From assembly GCF_016097555.1 (NCBI RefSeq), contig NC_054708.1, positions 24,730,343 through 24,794,342 of the forward strand: DNA of 64,000 nucleotides. Direction: 5' to 3'. This document shows positions 50,903 through 61,044 of this stretch, piece by piece; position 1 is the stretch's first letter; each line of letters starts with the position of its first letter. A model generated the notes under the pieces. It did no database searches, had not been told where the DNA came from, and saw only the letters and a list, made by a program, of their open reading frames with translations. Made by a program: the position numbers and the translations under genes. Origin of the DNA: Gigantopelta aegis. Its lineage: Eukaryota > Mollusca > Gastropoda > Neomphalida > Peltospiridae.

Positions 50903-51379
50903 CTACATGACGATTTTGCTCTGGGCCAGTAATGATGTATTCCTTTTCTTCGTGGAAGGATGAGGATATGCATCAAAGACTATATCTACTCGCTTGCTAG
51001 ATAGATATGTTGCTTGCCTCAAGATGCTGGCTGCTAACCCACCATAGTTGGCTGGCATGTGGGGTGGACGTGTGTGTAAGAGGAACTGACCGTCGACGAT
51101 GCAGGCATCCAGAATGTTTGGTGGTGTTGATGCTGGGCCCTTCTTCTCTAACATCTTGAAATGGGTACTCTTCTCTGTTTTTGCCATCATACCATCTGGG
51201 CTATACGTAGAAAATGGCATTGGTGTCAAGGGATAGTTGACTACATACTTCAGGTCAAGATTCCTTTTCGTAGCTACAATCACCAGTCGTCCCATCAGGT
51301 CACGTGTTGCTACAAGTTCGGCAACTATTGTATCTGGATTGTGTTTGTTCGCCTTGCATTCTTGTTTAAATCTCTCCAA
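50903..51379 (-). pseudogene. C-terminal piece of the element's protein
   Basis: 158 codons reading KRNLDLKYVVNYPLTPMPFS, ACIVDGQFLLHTRPPHMPAN and RVDIVFDAYPHPSTKKR. The runs of LDLKYV, IVDG and VDIVFD look like beta strands carrying acidic residues. No family was recognised with confidence. Confidence 0.6.
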
Positions 51380-51486
51380 TTTTTCTCCTTTTATTGGTTT
51401 TCGAAGTTGATTGGATTGTCAAAGCAGGCTGTGACAAAACCATCATTTCTTTCCCTTCCCTTCTCTCTAATGCTCAGTAAACAGGC

Positions 51487-51909
51487 TTATATGGGTGGGG
51501 AGGCTGTTTTGCCACTGCTGATGTTGAAGTTTCTCAGATGTTGTACTACGGAAAGGATCACAACATCATTGGTGTCTCTCTTTATTCTGTATGGGCGCAA
51601 CTCTGCTGTTGAGTCATCACCACCAGTTATTCCAGCCATTTCTTGAGCCATTGATACGACTGCAGCTCTAGTTGACTTTGTGACCACCCAACGCAAGCGG
51701 GAGCTGCAGTTGTTCGTCGCAGCCGAAATACTGGTGCACCTGTATGCAGCATCAGCATTCACAGTGTGCTCAAGTACGAGGTCCACCGGGGCTCTACTAA
51801 ATGATTTACTTGTTCCATGAACAGTGAAAGCTCCTTCTTCTAAGATGCCACGCAAACCAGGGTGTTTTTGTCTATGTTCAGCAGGTCCAGTTGGAACTTC
51901 GATAGCCAT
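51487..51909 (-). pseudogene. middle-C piece of the element's protein
   Basis: Reads EEGAFTVHGTSKSFSRAPVD, VLEHTVNADAAYRCTSISAA and RLRWVVTKSTRA. This order recalls proteins of transposon origin in which EQ-x-x-N and a final RW box follow an F-V-V-x-R-S strand, the last acidic site of an RNase H-like core. Here EQ is EH. Placement is tentative. Confidence 0.55.
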
Positions 51910-52454
51910 CTGGAATAATTGATGTGGTTGGTTGCAAAGAACAGATTGATGACTGGAGTGAGAGCATGTGCAAAAAGGTCAACATCATTTGTTCGAATGG
52001 CTCGCTCTAGGTTGTGATAATCATGTATGTAATCTACATACATCATCCAGAATTGGGCTGTTGCCACATGTGCTCCTGCGCGCGTTTCTTCTATGTAGGC
52101 CCTGTACTTTTGAATGAAACTGATAAACACATCAGACGACTTGACTTCGATCCACGTATTTTCATCTGTCTTCACCTGAAGTCTGTTCAGGACTGAAACA
52201 AGTTCATTGATCGAAAGGTCAATTTTGTCCTGACATGCCTCCATGAAAGACTGGACATGAAGTATTTTAAAGGCCAGGTCAAGTATAGGGTTTAGGCGCT
52301 TGCATCTACTGAAGTGTTTCCCACTTAGAAAACCATTAAAGGATCCTAGGGCCAGGACATCTGAATCCGTTAGCATTTTCGGTCCACTAGATTCTTCAAT
52401 TATCTTTCCAATTGCCTTTAAAAAGGTCATCTCAATGCGGAATGATCCAGACAT
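51840..52454 (-). pseudogene. central piece of the element's protein
   Basis: 204 codons, the longest open piece. It reads MSGSFRIEMTFLKAIGKIIE, GSFNGFLSGKHFSRCKRLNP, AQFWMMYVDYIHDYHNLERA and INYSRWLSKFQLDLLNI. A G-x-F/H box before a helix, then an all-helical insert and Y-x-R-W, fits the layout of some DDE transposases with an inserted helical domain. The overlap of frames with the next piece shows a break. Confidence 0.55.
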
Positions 52455-52464
52455 AATGAAACTA

Positions 52465-53547
52465 CAGTCAAACCTGTCCTAGCGGCCACTTTTTCCCTCC
52501 CAAACGATTTATAACGTAAATGCACCTGTAGTAAGAGGTCACCTGTCTAACGCGGCCAGCGGCCACCAAAATCGGATCCCAAATCGCTAAAATACCTGTA
52601 TTAAGCGGTCACAGTAAATGTTTACTATTATATACAAGGGATATTTAACAACAGCGATAAGGTACAGCAAATAACCGATCTTCACACCTTCAGGAATACT
52701 AGTACCCATTCAGTTCCGACATCTGTACTGTGTATCAATTAAGAAAATATGACTGTGGAAAGCATCTAATTGCCTCTGTGCAGGCTACGCTTGACATTTG
52801 TAGATTCACTTACTATCAAAATACTATGACAATACACCGCATGAAGTAGAAATTAAATAATTAAATGGAAAGAGAAAACAAACTTGTTGAGAACGGTTAA
52901 TTTAATACATTCCAGTTGCAGTTTTTCCTGAAGGAGGCGACATGACTAAACTTTATTTATAGTAAACTGTGAAGCACACATCCATTAATTAGCAGTATAG
53001 ACGCTAATACAAGAAACAACAACATACAAGCGAGCGCTTGACGTGAATTTTGATATTATTACTTATCACTATAATTACCTACTATAACTTCTCTTTTTTA
53101 ACATTCTTTCTTTCTAAACTTATATATTTATTTTATGTCCCCATTATATCAACCAGCCTATTTAAATATATTTCTATTAACTAGTAATTTATAATACTAC
53201 TATCTACATGTACATATGCATTAATATTAAATATATCACCATCTACATTATTTGTATAAGTATTACTATTATTATAATCAGCATACTACCACAAAGTGTA
53301 TGTACTCCCAGTATTTAGCGTGTATAATCTAATTCATATTCTGTGAGACGATGAATCAGGGCACCCCAACCCTGGCATCGTCAAAATGAGCTGGGGACAA
53401 TAAAAAAAAGAAAGAAAAAAAAGAAGAAAAGAAACAACAACATATGTTTTAAAGACTATAAGTCGCAACCTGTAATCAGCGGCCACCTGTCTTTAGCGGC
53501 CACTTGTATCTACTCACGTGTGTGACCGCTTAAGACAGGTTTGACTG
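52465..53547. mobile_element. nested 1.08-kb element with CAGTCAAACCTGTC ends
   Basis: Ends CAGTCAAACCTGTCCTAGCG and, reversed, CAGTCAAACCTGTCTTAAGC with TA on both sides. GCGGCCAC and AGCGGTCAC motifs recur near both ends. It splits the protein region of the 6.9-kb element. Inside, CATCGTCAAAATGAGCTGGG followed by ACAATAAAAAAAAG at about 53378-53412 looks like a LINE or SINE 3' end with an A tail, a third level of nesting. Confidence 0.8.
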
Positions 53548-53662
53548 TATCATCATATCGTGGGACATCTGTGACTTGCATCTGCATGGCCGGCTTAGCT
53601 GCGTTTAGGTCATATGTTACAACACCATAATGTTGACCAACTTCTTTGGCGCATTTGTGAGT

Positions 53663-54420
53663 CTACTGCATGACACCAAGACTGGTAATGGGCAGGTTCA
53701 AATTCTTCATATAGAGTACAACTTGTTCAAGTAAAGAATTAGTATGCAACAGGGCATTGAACACAACCCACATTGGAACATTTTTTAGTTGCATAGCATG
53801 GCACATCATCCCTGCATGGTCAATGGTTTCTCCTCGTTTTTCATCATTTGGTATTTTGCACACATCCCGCATCTCATACTCAAAACTACCCATCTGTGAC
53901 GTTTTCCAGTATGGCTCAAGCGTCAATGATTCGACTTGCAACATCCTTTGCCTTTCTGAATTGGCCTTGGTGCTTCTGGTGTTGGGATATCTGTGATACT
54001 ATTTCTCTTCACTGGGGCCTTGTTTTGGTATAAAATACTTATGGTATCATGGAGGGTGTTGCCTCCTGACAGAGTTTCGGAGAGTTCATCAAAGTTATCA
54101 AAAGCTAAACCGATTACCAAATCGTTAACTGTACCCGCTGGACATGCCTCATTTCCGTCCAGGATTGATTGGCCAAGTGCTGTGTTTAGCTCTTCAGTTG
54201 CATGATAGTTAATGATACGCCCAAACCCCTTAAACATTTTTGCTCCCAGTCATAGACGTGATCGCCATTCCAAGGATTATTTGCTTAGCTGGTTTTATAT
54301 GGCCATTACGAACAACAAAACGAGCATCCTGACTTGAAGAAGACGCACGACGTTCAACATTGGAATTGTGTGTAGTAAGATTCGGACCACCATACAATGC
54401 TCGGAAAAACATAAGCACAG
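53663..54420 (-). pseudogene. upstream pieces of the element's protein
   Basis: Three adjoining frames. One has FFRALYGGPNLTTHNSNVER and HIKPAKQIILGM; the next YHATEELNTALGQSIL and VIGLAFDNFDELSETLSG; the third MWVVFNALLHTNSLLEQVVL. The strand LAFDNFDE followed by TLHDT resembles the first catalytic strand of DDE-type transposases. Tentative. Confidence 0.5.
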
Positions 54421-54460
54421 ACTCTGGTGGGGAAGCTTCCCCTGCTTTTTTTTATGTCAC

Positions 54461-54973
54461 CTAGGGTAAGCGGGTCTTTAAGAAGGGTCTTTTGAACAGC
54501 TTTGATTGCTCTGAAGAGGTATAATCAAATGCCACATGGATGGCACTTTCAAATAACCCCTCTGTGTATACAACTGTACCCTTCTTTTTAGAAAGGCTGC
54601 TGGACTTAAGACGGTCACCAAATCTTTTTTCAAGATTATTAAGAAGGCTCCTAGCAGAAATTAGTGGTACTTCTTCAGCATCATCACACATTTATATGTA
54701 CCTGGTGTATATGGATGGGAGGAGTTCTGGTCTCTTATTGATGATAACCGACCTCTCTACGTATGAACAGATACAGTATAGTGCAATTCGTTCACATTTA
54801 GGCCTAATATTATCACCGTTACCATTCTTCATACCAGTTGTTTTTTCACCTAACATAACATACAATCGTTTACAGCTATGATGGTACATGACTTCTTTCG
54901 CTACAAAGTCCACATCAGCTACGAGTGACAGGACATTATCTTTTGTTTGCAATAGCAGCAGGCTTGATAGCAT
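54461..54973 (-). pseudogene. N-terminal pieces of the element's protein
   Basis: Reads VDFVAKEVMYHHSCKRLYVM, with YH-x-x-C, a short zinc-binding-like motif often seen near the start of such transposon proteins. A following frame has RSLLNNLEKRFGDRLKSSSL. No clear start codon could be fixed. Confidence 0.5.
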
Positions 54974-54979
54974 CTTCTG

Positions 54980-55506
54980 CTTGTTTTGTCTGACAGGAAC
55001 CCATGGACTCCTCTACTGTTCCCTTCCTTAAACGGACTTTATTTTCGTGCATCGACGATGGTTAGAGAAGCCATGGTTAAACCTGAAAAGAAAGATAAAA
55101 TATTCTTAAACATGGATATTTGCACATGTAGCAACAACGCCACTGACAATCTGGGCATATTACCCAGTTAGAAAATGTTAGATGGATGTGACTGTAGCCG
55201 AGACACGCCATGTGACCTATATACAATTGCATGTTTTTAACGAATTTACTAAGAAAACGTTATGCCGTGGTGCGGAATCATTTATTTCTTTATTTATTTG
55301 TTGTTACTTTTTACCATTATATTGTTATTACCTACCAGCTGGGCTGTCTGATAAGATAAAATGTTAATAATAAATATTAAACAATCGATTACTTCTATTT
55401 CTTGTCTTTTCCTTTTCTGTCCTTTCAGTTTATTCAATCTTTTTGCACAAACGTTTACTTTAATTGATTGATTGATTGTCTGAATGATTGAACATTACGG
55501 GATAAT

Positions 55507-55603
<97 letters not shown>

Positions 55604-56190
55604 AGCAATCACTGAATACATTGGCAACATATGATGACTAAATAAATCTCTATATTTTTGGTCACGTGACATAAGCCCGGATCAGTGTTTCAGACTAGAT
55701 TTTCAATAAACATACTCTTTAAATCATTTGTTTAAGTACAGTAAATACAAACATCTTTTAGTTTTGCGATAATTATACAAAATTTATACATTTATTATGA
55801 ATTAGAGTTTAGAAATGCTTTTTGAATGTGACAGAATGTAGCTAGCGTCTTACCAAAATGACGTCATGTACCTTGTATGACGTCATACGTCAGAAAGCCT
55901 TGCCAGGTTGTCGATACTCTATTTGCTTACACAAAAATGGAATAAATAATGATTGTCCGATAATTGCAGTAGGATTGCAGGATAAAAGAAATGACTGGTT
56001 ACCGTTTTAAGATAAGTGTTATATCCTGCAGAGCCTCGCTGCATTCGTCATTCACATGATAAAGCCGATATCTTAAGACAGTAACCAGTTATTCCATATA
56101 TATATATGTGACATATATATATATGCAATAAAATATGTTTTCAAACAAAACACTAATGTGTATTATGTAGGCTTCAGCATACCATACGAC
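54980..56190. other. element interior without coding signal
   Basis: Includes an AT array at 55508-55600 and two CGATATCTTAAGAC-type phrases near 56065 that echo 42060. No frame of note. Confidence 0.6.
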
Positions 56191-56194
56191 ATGC

Positions 56195-56810
56195 TTCATA
56201 TGCAGTTCTGAATCGGGTGAGCATACTCTACAGTTTACATTTGGTTCCAACGATAGAAATTTCAGTAAAATTAAATTAGGCTGTCCCGTTAAAAATGTTT
56301 CTTGAGTAGTAGATTTGAGCTCAGTGAGATGTCCTCTCCCAAATAGCAAAGGAATTTTGGATGGAACTTTCACAACAATTACATCCCTAATTAGCACTAA
56401 TTAGCACTTTCCCGCAATATTTTGTCCTTAAATTGTTAATTCTGAATCGGGTGCGCATACTCTACAGTTTACATTTGGTTCCAAGGACGGAACTTTCAGA
56501 ACAATTAAATCCCTAATTAGCACTAATTAGTCTTTCTTAACTAGTCTTTCCCGCAAATTTTTTTTCTTAAGTAGTGGATTTGGGCTCAGTGAGATGTCCT
56601 CTATTAAATAGCAAAGGAATTTTGTATGGAACTTTCACAACAATTAAATCCCATTTTGCGAGTAATTTCAGTAGCGCCCCCTATTTACCCCCGCACTAGA
56701 TTTATTTAAGAATTGGGTTTCTGTGGACAGTTGGGGTCCCTCTACACCTCAACCACCTCAAACCTTTTGGAACTCTCGGAACAATTAAATCTCACTTGGC
56801 TCCCACACTA
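56195..56810. repeat. right terminal arm with B-A-B-A array
   Basis: Reversed, it starts like the left arm for about 155 bp and then goes B, A, B, A, out of step with the left arm. A-type blocks lie near 56205-56275 and 56440-56515. B-type blocks lie near 56285-56395 and 56570-56660. Confidence 0.88.
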
Positions 56811-56814
56811 TAAC

Positions 56815-57074
56815 CCATGCAGCTGAGATTCGTTCCCAGAAAAGTGTGGGTAATTTTAAAATGGTGTACTTAAACTAATTAGAACATACTTACTTATACG
56901 TTCCGGCACTCATCCAATGACATATATGACAGTACATTAGATGGTTATGAGGTGTTTTGGCGTTGGATAGACGTGCCTGAACCTCTTTTGCATATAGGCA
57001 CGTTAGTAAAGTACCTGTAACCGGAAACCGTAAAATCAATTGTGTTTATTTGAACTTATTTTCGTGCTTCTATC
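56815..57074. other. intergenic, nothing recognised
   Basis: No supported feature. Confidence 0.5.
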
Positions 57075-57245
57075 CAATTAAGGTTCAAGCACGCTGTCCT
57101 GAGCACACACAACTCAGCTATATGGGTTGTCTGTCCAGGACAGAGGGTTAGTTGTTTATTGTTAGTGGTTAGTGAGAGAGAGAGAGAAGAGGGTGCAGTG
57201 GTTCTACACCTACCCACCGAGTCGTTAAAACCCTGTACCTACATG
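57075..57245 (-). mobile_element. SINE of the third family, minus strand
   Basis: GTCTGTCCAGGACAGAGGGT, GTTAGTTGTT, GCAGTGGTTCTACACCTACC and CACCGAGTCGTTAAAACCC are the reverse complement of blocks in 14507-14758. Confidence 0.75.
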
Positions 57246-57419
57246 TCCGATGGCTTAACGATTGAAAATACACCAAAGCCGAGGACCAGTGAAGCACGTC
57301 AACCTTCGATGAAATGCAAACCACCATTGGTTTCGTTTTGTTTGTTTGTTTTATACTGGGGTTTTTGGTTTGTTTGTGTGTGGGATTTATTTTTGTAGGT
57401 TTTGTTTTGTGTTTTCACT

Positions 57420-57472
57420 GACTGTTTGTGTGTGTGTGCGTGCGTGCGTGTGTGTGTGTGTGTGTGTGTGTG
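57420..57472. repeat. (TG)n with TGCG units
   Basis: About 50 bp of TG repeat. Confidence 0.95.
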
Positions 57473-57638
57473 TTTTATGAAAAGTAAAGGCTAAAAGGTG
57501 ATTAACTTTGGATAAATTGCACGTATAGTGCCAATTCATGTTAAATGCAAAAGGAAATGCTGGTTGAAGTAGATTCAATTGGAAAATAACAAAACAAAAT
57601 TTACCATTGTTTGGTATGTACATGTTTGTATGCCTTTT

Positions 57639-57642
<4 letters not shown>

Positions 57643-57706
<64 letters not shown>
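57643..57706. repeat. (TA)n array
   Basis: About 64 bp of TA, immediately before a SINE fragment. Confidence 0.95.
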
Positions 57707-57712
<6 letters not shown>

Positions 57713-57713
<1 letters not shown>

Positions 57714-57790
57714 CTGAGCTATATCCCCTTATCGATCGGTTTGGGATCGATCCCCGTCGGTGGGCCCATTGGGTTATTTCGTATGGTCAA
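57713..57790 (+). mobile_element. SINE head fragment fused to a tRNA-Cys-like end
   Basis: CTGAGCTATATCCCCTTAT is identical to the reverse of the tRNA-Cys 5' end and flank at 60 kb. It is followed directly by CGGTTTGGGATCGATCCCCG, the SINE B-box region. Confidence 0.65.
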
Positions 57791-57836
57791 ATAATGATCA
57801 CACTCTTCAGGCAATATTAACGAAAAGTTAAATTTG

Positions 57837-57860
57837 TATATATATATATATATATATATA
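57837..57860. repeat. (TA)n at the Tc1 left end
   Basis: Short TA array against the transposon terminus; the other end at 59355 has a longer one. Confidence 0.95.
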
Positions 57861-59353
57861 CTCTTCAAAAAAAGAAACGCAAAAGGGAACAAATGGGTTA
57901 TAACTCCGATTTTATGTTTCCTACCGGTTCATGCTTTGTGAATATAAGGTCATTGCATGTCCCAAACACATTCCCACGGTTACATTCGATAAAACGCAGC
58001 TACTGTACAATAAAGTTCCAAAATGTGAATATTCGCAAAAACGCAGCCACGTGCAAACCATGTCACCACTGCACGTGCGTTGTCTGCACGTGCAACATGA
58101 ACACCAACAGTATAAAAGTGCAGGGTGTTCGCTTGTCTGGCCTCTGTATCTGGCCGACAGTTGACAATCCAGGACATGCCACGTCTCAGTGAACCGCAGA
58201 GAAACAATGCCATCGGCCGACTAGACGCAGGCGAATCCAGAACGGCCGTTTCCAGGGCATTCCATGTGTCCCCAAGCACCATCTCCAGACTGTGGGACCG
58301 TTACCAGCAACATGGATCAACACGTGACCTCCCTAGATCCGGTCGACCACGGGTCACTACCCCCGGGCAGGACCGCTACATCCGGGTACGCCACCTTCGG
58401 GAACGATTGACTACTGCCACCTCCACAGCCGCAGCAATACCAGGTTTGCGCAGGATATCCGACCAGACCGTACGGAACCGCCTACGTGAGGTAGGAATTC
58501 GTGCCAGACGTCCAGTTCGAGGTGTCATCTTAACACCACAACACCGTCGACTCCGACTGCAGTGGTGCCAGATTCATCGACAATGGCCTCAACTGCGATG
58601 GAGACAGTTGTGGTTCAGTGACGAGTCCCGATTTCTGCTCCGACGTCATGATGGAAGATGTCGCGTGTATAGGCGGCGTGGTGAACGTTATGCGGCAAAC
58701 TGCGTGCAGGAAGTGGACAGATTCGGCGGGGGTAGTGTCATGGTGTGGGCAGCCATCTCACACACTGGCAGAACTGACCTGGTCCACGTGCAGGGCAACC
58801 TGAATGCACAGGGCTACATTGACCAGATCCTCCGGCCACACATCGTTCCAGTTATGGCCAACGCCAACGCAGTGTTCCAACATGACAACGCCAGGCCTCA
58901 CACAGCACGTCTCACAACGGCTTTCCTACAGAACAACAACATTAATGTCCTTCCTTGGCAATCGATATCACCGGATTTGAACCCAATTGAGCATCTATGG
59001 GACGAGTTGGACCGACGCCTCCGACAGCGACAACCACAGCCCCAGACCCTGCCCGAGCTGGCAGCAGCCTTGCAGGCCGAGTGGGCCACCATCCCCCGGG
59101 ACGTCATCCGTACTCTGGTTGCTTCAATGGGCAAGCGGTGCCAGGCAGTTGTCAACACACGCGGAGGCCAAACCCGGTATTGACTCCAGATGACCTTGAC
59201 CTTGGTGGTGTGTCCTATCACTTACTCACAATGGACTAGAGTGAATTGTGAACAATCCTGCAACATTTGGTAATTATCGGACTCACCATTCAATAATTAA
59301 ATCAATTCTCCAAATGTTACGACAATGTGGTTTTGCGTTTCTTCTTTTGAAGA

Positions 59354-59354
<1 letters not shown>
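57861..59354 (+). mobile_element. Tc1-like transposon, apparently complete
   Basis: 1494 bp. Left end CTCTTCAAAAAAAGAAACGC and right end, reversed, CTCTTCAAAAGAAGAAACGC, both followed inside by AAAA. TA flanks lie on both sides. One intact transposase frame fills most of it. The small difference between the ends is one or two bases. Confidence 0.93.
58176..59183 (+). CDS. Tc1-family transposase, open frame
   Basis: 335 codons from MPRLSEPQRNNAIGRLDAGE; an upstream ATG in frame (58125) is possible but MPRL is the usual Tc1 start. SPSTISRLWDRYQQHG and SDQTVRNRLREVGI are the paired DNA-binding helices, with RSGRPRVTT (GRPR) between. WFSDESRFLL, VFQHDNARPHTAR and SPDLNPIEHLWDELDRR carry Asp, Asp and Glu of a DD34E core. 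No stop or frameshift, and length is at the family norm (about 340). The TGA lies at 59181. The enzyme would cut and paste the element at TA sites. The gene is more GC-rich than its surroundings, as often seen in recently arrived Tc1 copies. Confidence 0.95.
   Translation: MPRLSEPQRNNAIGRLDAGESRTAVSRAFHVSPSTISRLWDRYQQHGSTRDLPRSGRPRVTTPGQDRYIRVRHLRERLTTATSTAAAIPGLRRISDQTVRNRLREVGIRARRPVRGVILTPQHRRLRLQWCQIHRQWPQLRWRQLWFSDESRFLLRRHDGRCRVYRRRGERYAANCVQEVDRFGGGSVMVWAAISHTGRTDLVHVQGNLNAQGYIDQILRPHIVPVMANANAVFQHDNARPHTARLTTAFLQNNNINVLPWQSISPDLNPIEHLWDELDRRLRQRQPQPQTLPELAAALQAEWATIPRDVIRTLVASMGKRCQAVVNTRGGQTRY

Positions 59355-59420
<66 letters not shown>
59355..59420. repeat. (TA)n array at the Tc1 right end
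   Basis: About 65 bp of TA directly at the terminus. Confidence 0.95.
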
Positions 59421-59424
<4 letters not shown>

Positions 59425-59648
59425 GTATCAATAAAACAAATTCCAAAATATTTACCCGTCTTTTTGTATATGCGCTAAACTAGACATGATCAGTGGGGGT
59501 TTTTTCCAAGCGTTTTACAAAAGTCATTTTATTAATAATTGGGGTGGTATTTTTGGTTTTAATTTTTAATAATGTAACGTTTATGGGGTTTATATATATA
59601 CTGTGTATTACTAGTGTGCCATAAACCTGACTCTTTAACAAACCTCCA

Positions 59649-59972
59649 GGGGCGAGCCGTAGCCCAGTGGTAAAGCGCTCGCTTGATGCGCGGTCGGTTT
59701 GGGATCGATCCCCGTCGGTGGGCCCATTGGGTTATTTCTCGCTCCAGCCAGTGCACCACGACTGGTACATCAAAGGCCATGATGTGTGCTATCCTGTCTA
59801 TGCGATGGTGCATATAAAATATCCCTTGCTGTCAATCGAAAATAGTAGCCCATGAAGTGGCGACAGCGGGTTTCCTCCTTCAATATCTGTGTGGTCCTTA
59901 ACCATATGTCCGACGCTATATAAACGTAAAAAAAATGTGTTGAGTGCGTCGTTAAATAAAACATTTCCTTCC
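59649..59972 (+). mobile_element. SINE, subfamily 1, full length with 14-bp target-site duplication
   Basis: Starts GGGGCGAGCCGTAGCCCAGTGG-type head with A box and GGTTTGGGATCGATCCCC as B box. It ends GTCGTTAAATAAAACATTTC plus CTTCC. TTAACAAACCTCCA stands on both sides (59635-59648 and 59973-59986) without a mismatch, which marks a clean, fairly recent target-primed insertion. Confidence 0.95.
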
Positions 59973-60014
59973 TTAACAAACCTCCAAGAAAACAAATACG
60001 ACAAAGCAGAGGAA

Positions 60015-60022
60015 AATTAAAA
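60015..60022 (-). terminator. Pol III terminator of the tRNA-Cys gene
   Basis: GTTTTTAA on the minus strand just past the tRNA 3' end. Confidence 0.7.
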
Positions 60023-60026
60023 ACAT

Positions 60027-60098
60027 AGGGGACACCCGGGTTCGAACCGGGGACCTCTCGATCTGCAGTCGAATGCTCTACCACTGAGCTATATCCCC
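60027..60098 (-). tRNA. tRNA-Cys (GCA)
   Basis: 72 bases on the minus strand, without intron. Acceptor stem GGGGATA pairs with TGTCCCC, and the discriminator is T, as in tRNA-Cys. D arm AGCTCAGTGGTAGAGC (A box), anticodon loop CTGCAGA with GCA, and T arm CCCGGTTCGAACCCGGG (B box). A TTTTT run follows within about 10 bases as a Pol III terminator. All stems pair, so the gene looks functional. It reads DNA codons TGC and TGT. Confidence 0.95.
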
Positions 60099-60099
60099 T

Positions 60100-61044
60100 T
60101 ATGAAACCAAATGTAAATAAATGCTAAATATATGAGATGTATCCGCCAAAGTACCTGACGTGCATGAATTAGTGAAAACAATGAATGATTGAAGGGAATG
60201 ACATGAAAAAAGCGCATGATTGTAGCCCCAGTAGTACTAGCAGTAGCTCGAGTGTCATCTAGCCCTCTCCTTTTCATATGTTATCGACAAGCTATAGTAG
60301 CTGTAGCAGTAGAAGTCGTAGTACATGTAGTAGTAGTATTAGTAACGAAGAGACAAAATATGCAGTTTGCCCCTCATTATCATACACCAGTACTTACTAT
60401 ATACTTCGTTTGCATCAAAACGGAACCGATAATGTTTTAAAATATTACAGTGTAAATTTACTATCGATTTCTATAGATTAAATATATCTCATATTTAATG
60501 CAAGAGCCAATACCGGTAGTTTCACTCATTTGTTTCTGAAAATACATTGAAATGCAGAGTTCGCGTAGTTCGGTCCGCAAATGTTGAATATATCCTCAAT
60601 AATATAATTACACCTGTACCTTTCTGAAGAGCAATATACATTTTCTGTTAATGTGCAAATACCATCGTCATTTTCATTAATGATTAAAATGGTAAAATGT
60701 ATCATCATCGTCATCGCAAACAACATCATGATGCTGCTGCTTTTTATTATTTTTGTTATCGTTGTTGTTGTTATTATTATTGTTATAATTATTACTATTA
60801 TTATTCTTCTTCTTCTTATTATTATTATTATTATGTACAGAAGATTTCAACTATCAAAAACTAGTGTTTGTCAGTTTTACACCTCAACAGATTTTAAACT
60901 ACGGCTATTTAATGTTTGATTCATTATGGTTGTAATATATGGTCTAGTTAGTGAGACGGGGAAAACCCGATATGATCATGAACCCGTTGAAGAACGGCGA
61001 GAAATTTCTGTTATATGCAAGCAGAACATCGCACACCATGACCT
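60100..61044. other. intergenic, TTATTA-rich
   Basis: GTAGTAGTAG and TAGCAGTAG runs near 60225-60345 and (TTA)n/(TTC)n tracts at 60740-60835. No gene was recognised. Confidence 0.6.

Larger units (their letters stand above)
49947..56810 (-). mobile_element. 6.9-kb element with long inverted termini and a large unidentified protein, broken
   Basis: Both ends begin TAGTGTGGGAGCCAAGTGAG (right end reversed) and TAA stands outside each, a possible 3-bp target duplication. The outer 155 bp or so are true inverted repeats. Inside them are arrays of alternating 142-bp units. The centre holds minus-strand pieces of a large protein, split by a nested element and several frame breaks. It looks like a DNA transposon of a family I cannot name. 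I see no polymerase, integrase or capsid signature of a Polinton. Confidence 0.8.

Noticed and set aside
50903-54973. A host gene with five exons on the minus strand
   Set aside because: The pieces lie within one pair of inverted termini, overlap in different frames and lack consistent splice borders, which fits a broken transposon protein better.
49947-56810. Polinton or other virus-like element
   Set aside because: Long inverted ends alone would fit, but no polymerase, integrase, ATPase or capsid motif was seen, and the element is short for a Polinton.
60216-60440. Valine-rich open frame near the tRNA gene
   Set aside because: It is caused by GTAGTAGTAG-type repeats.
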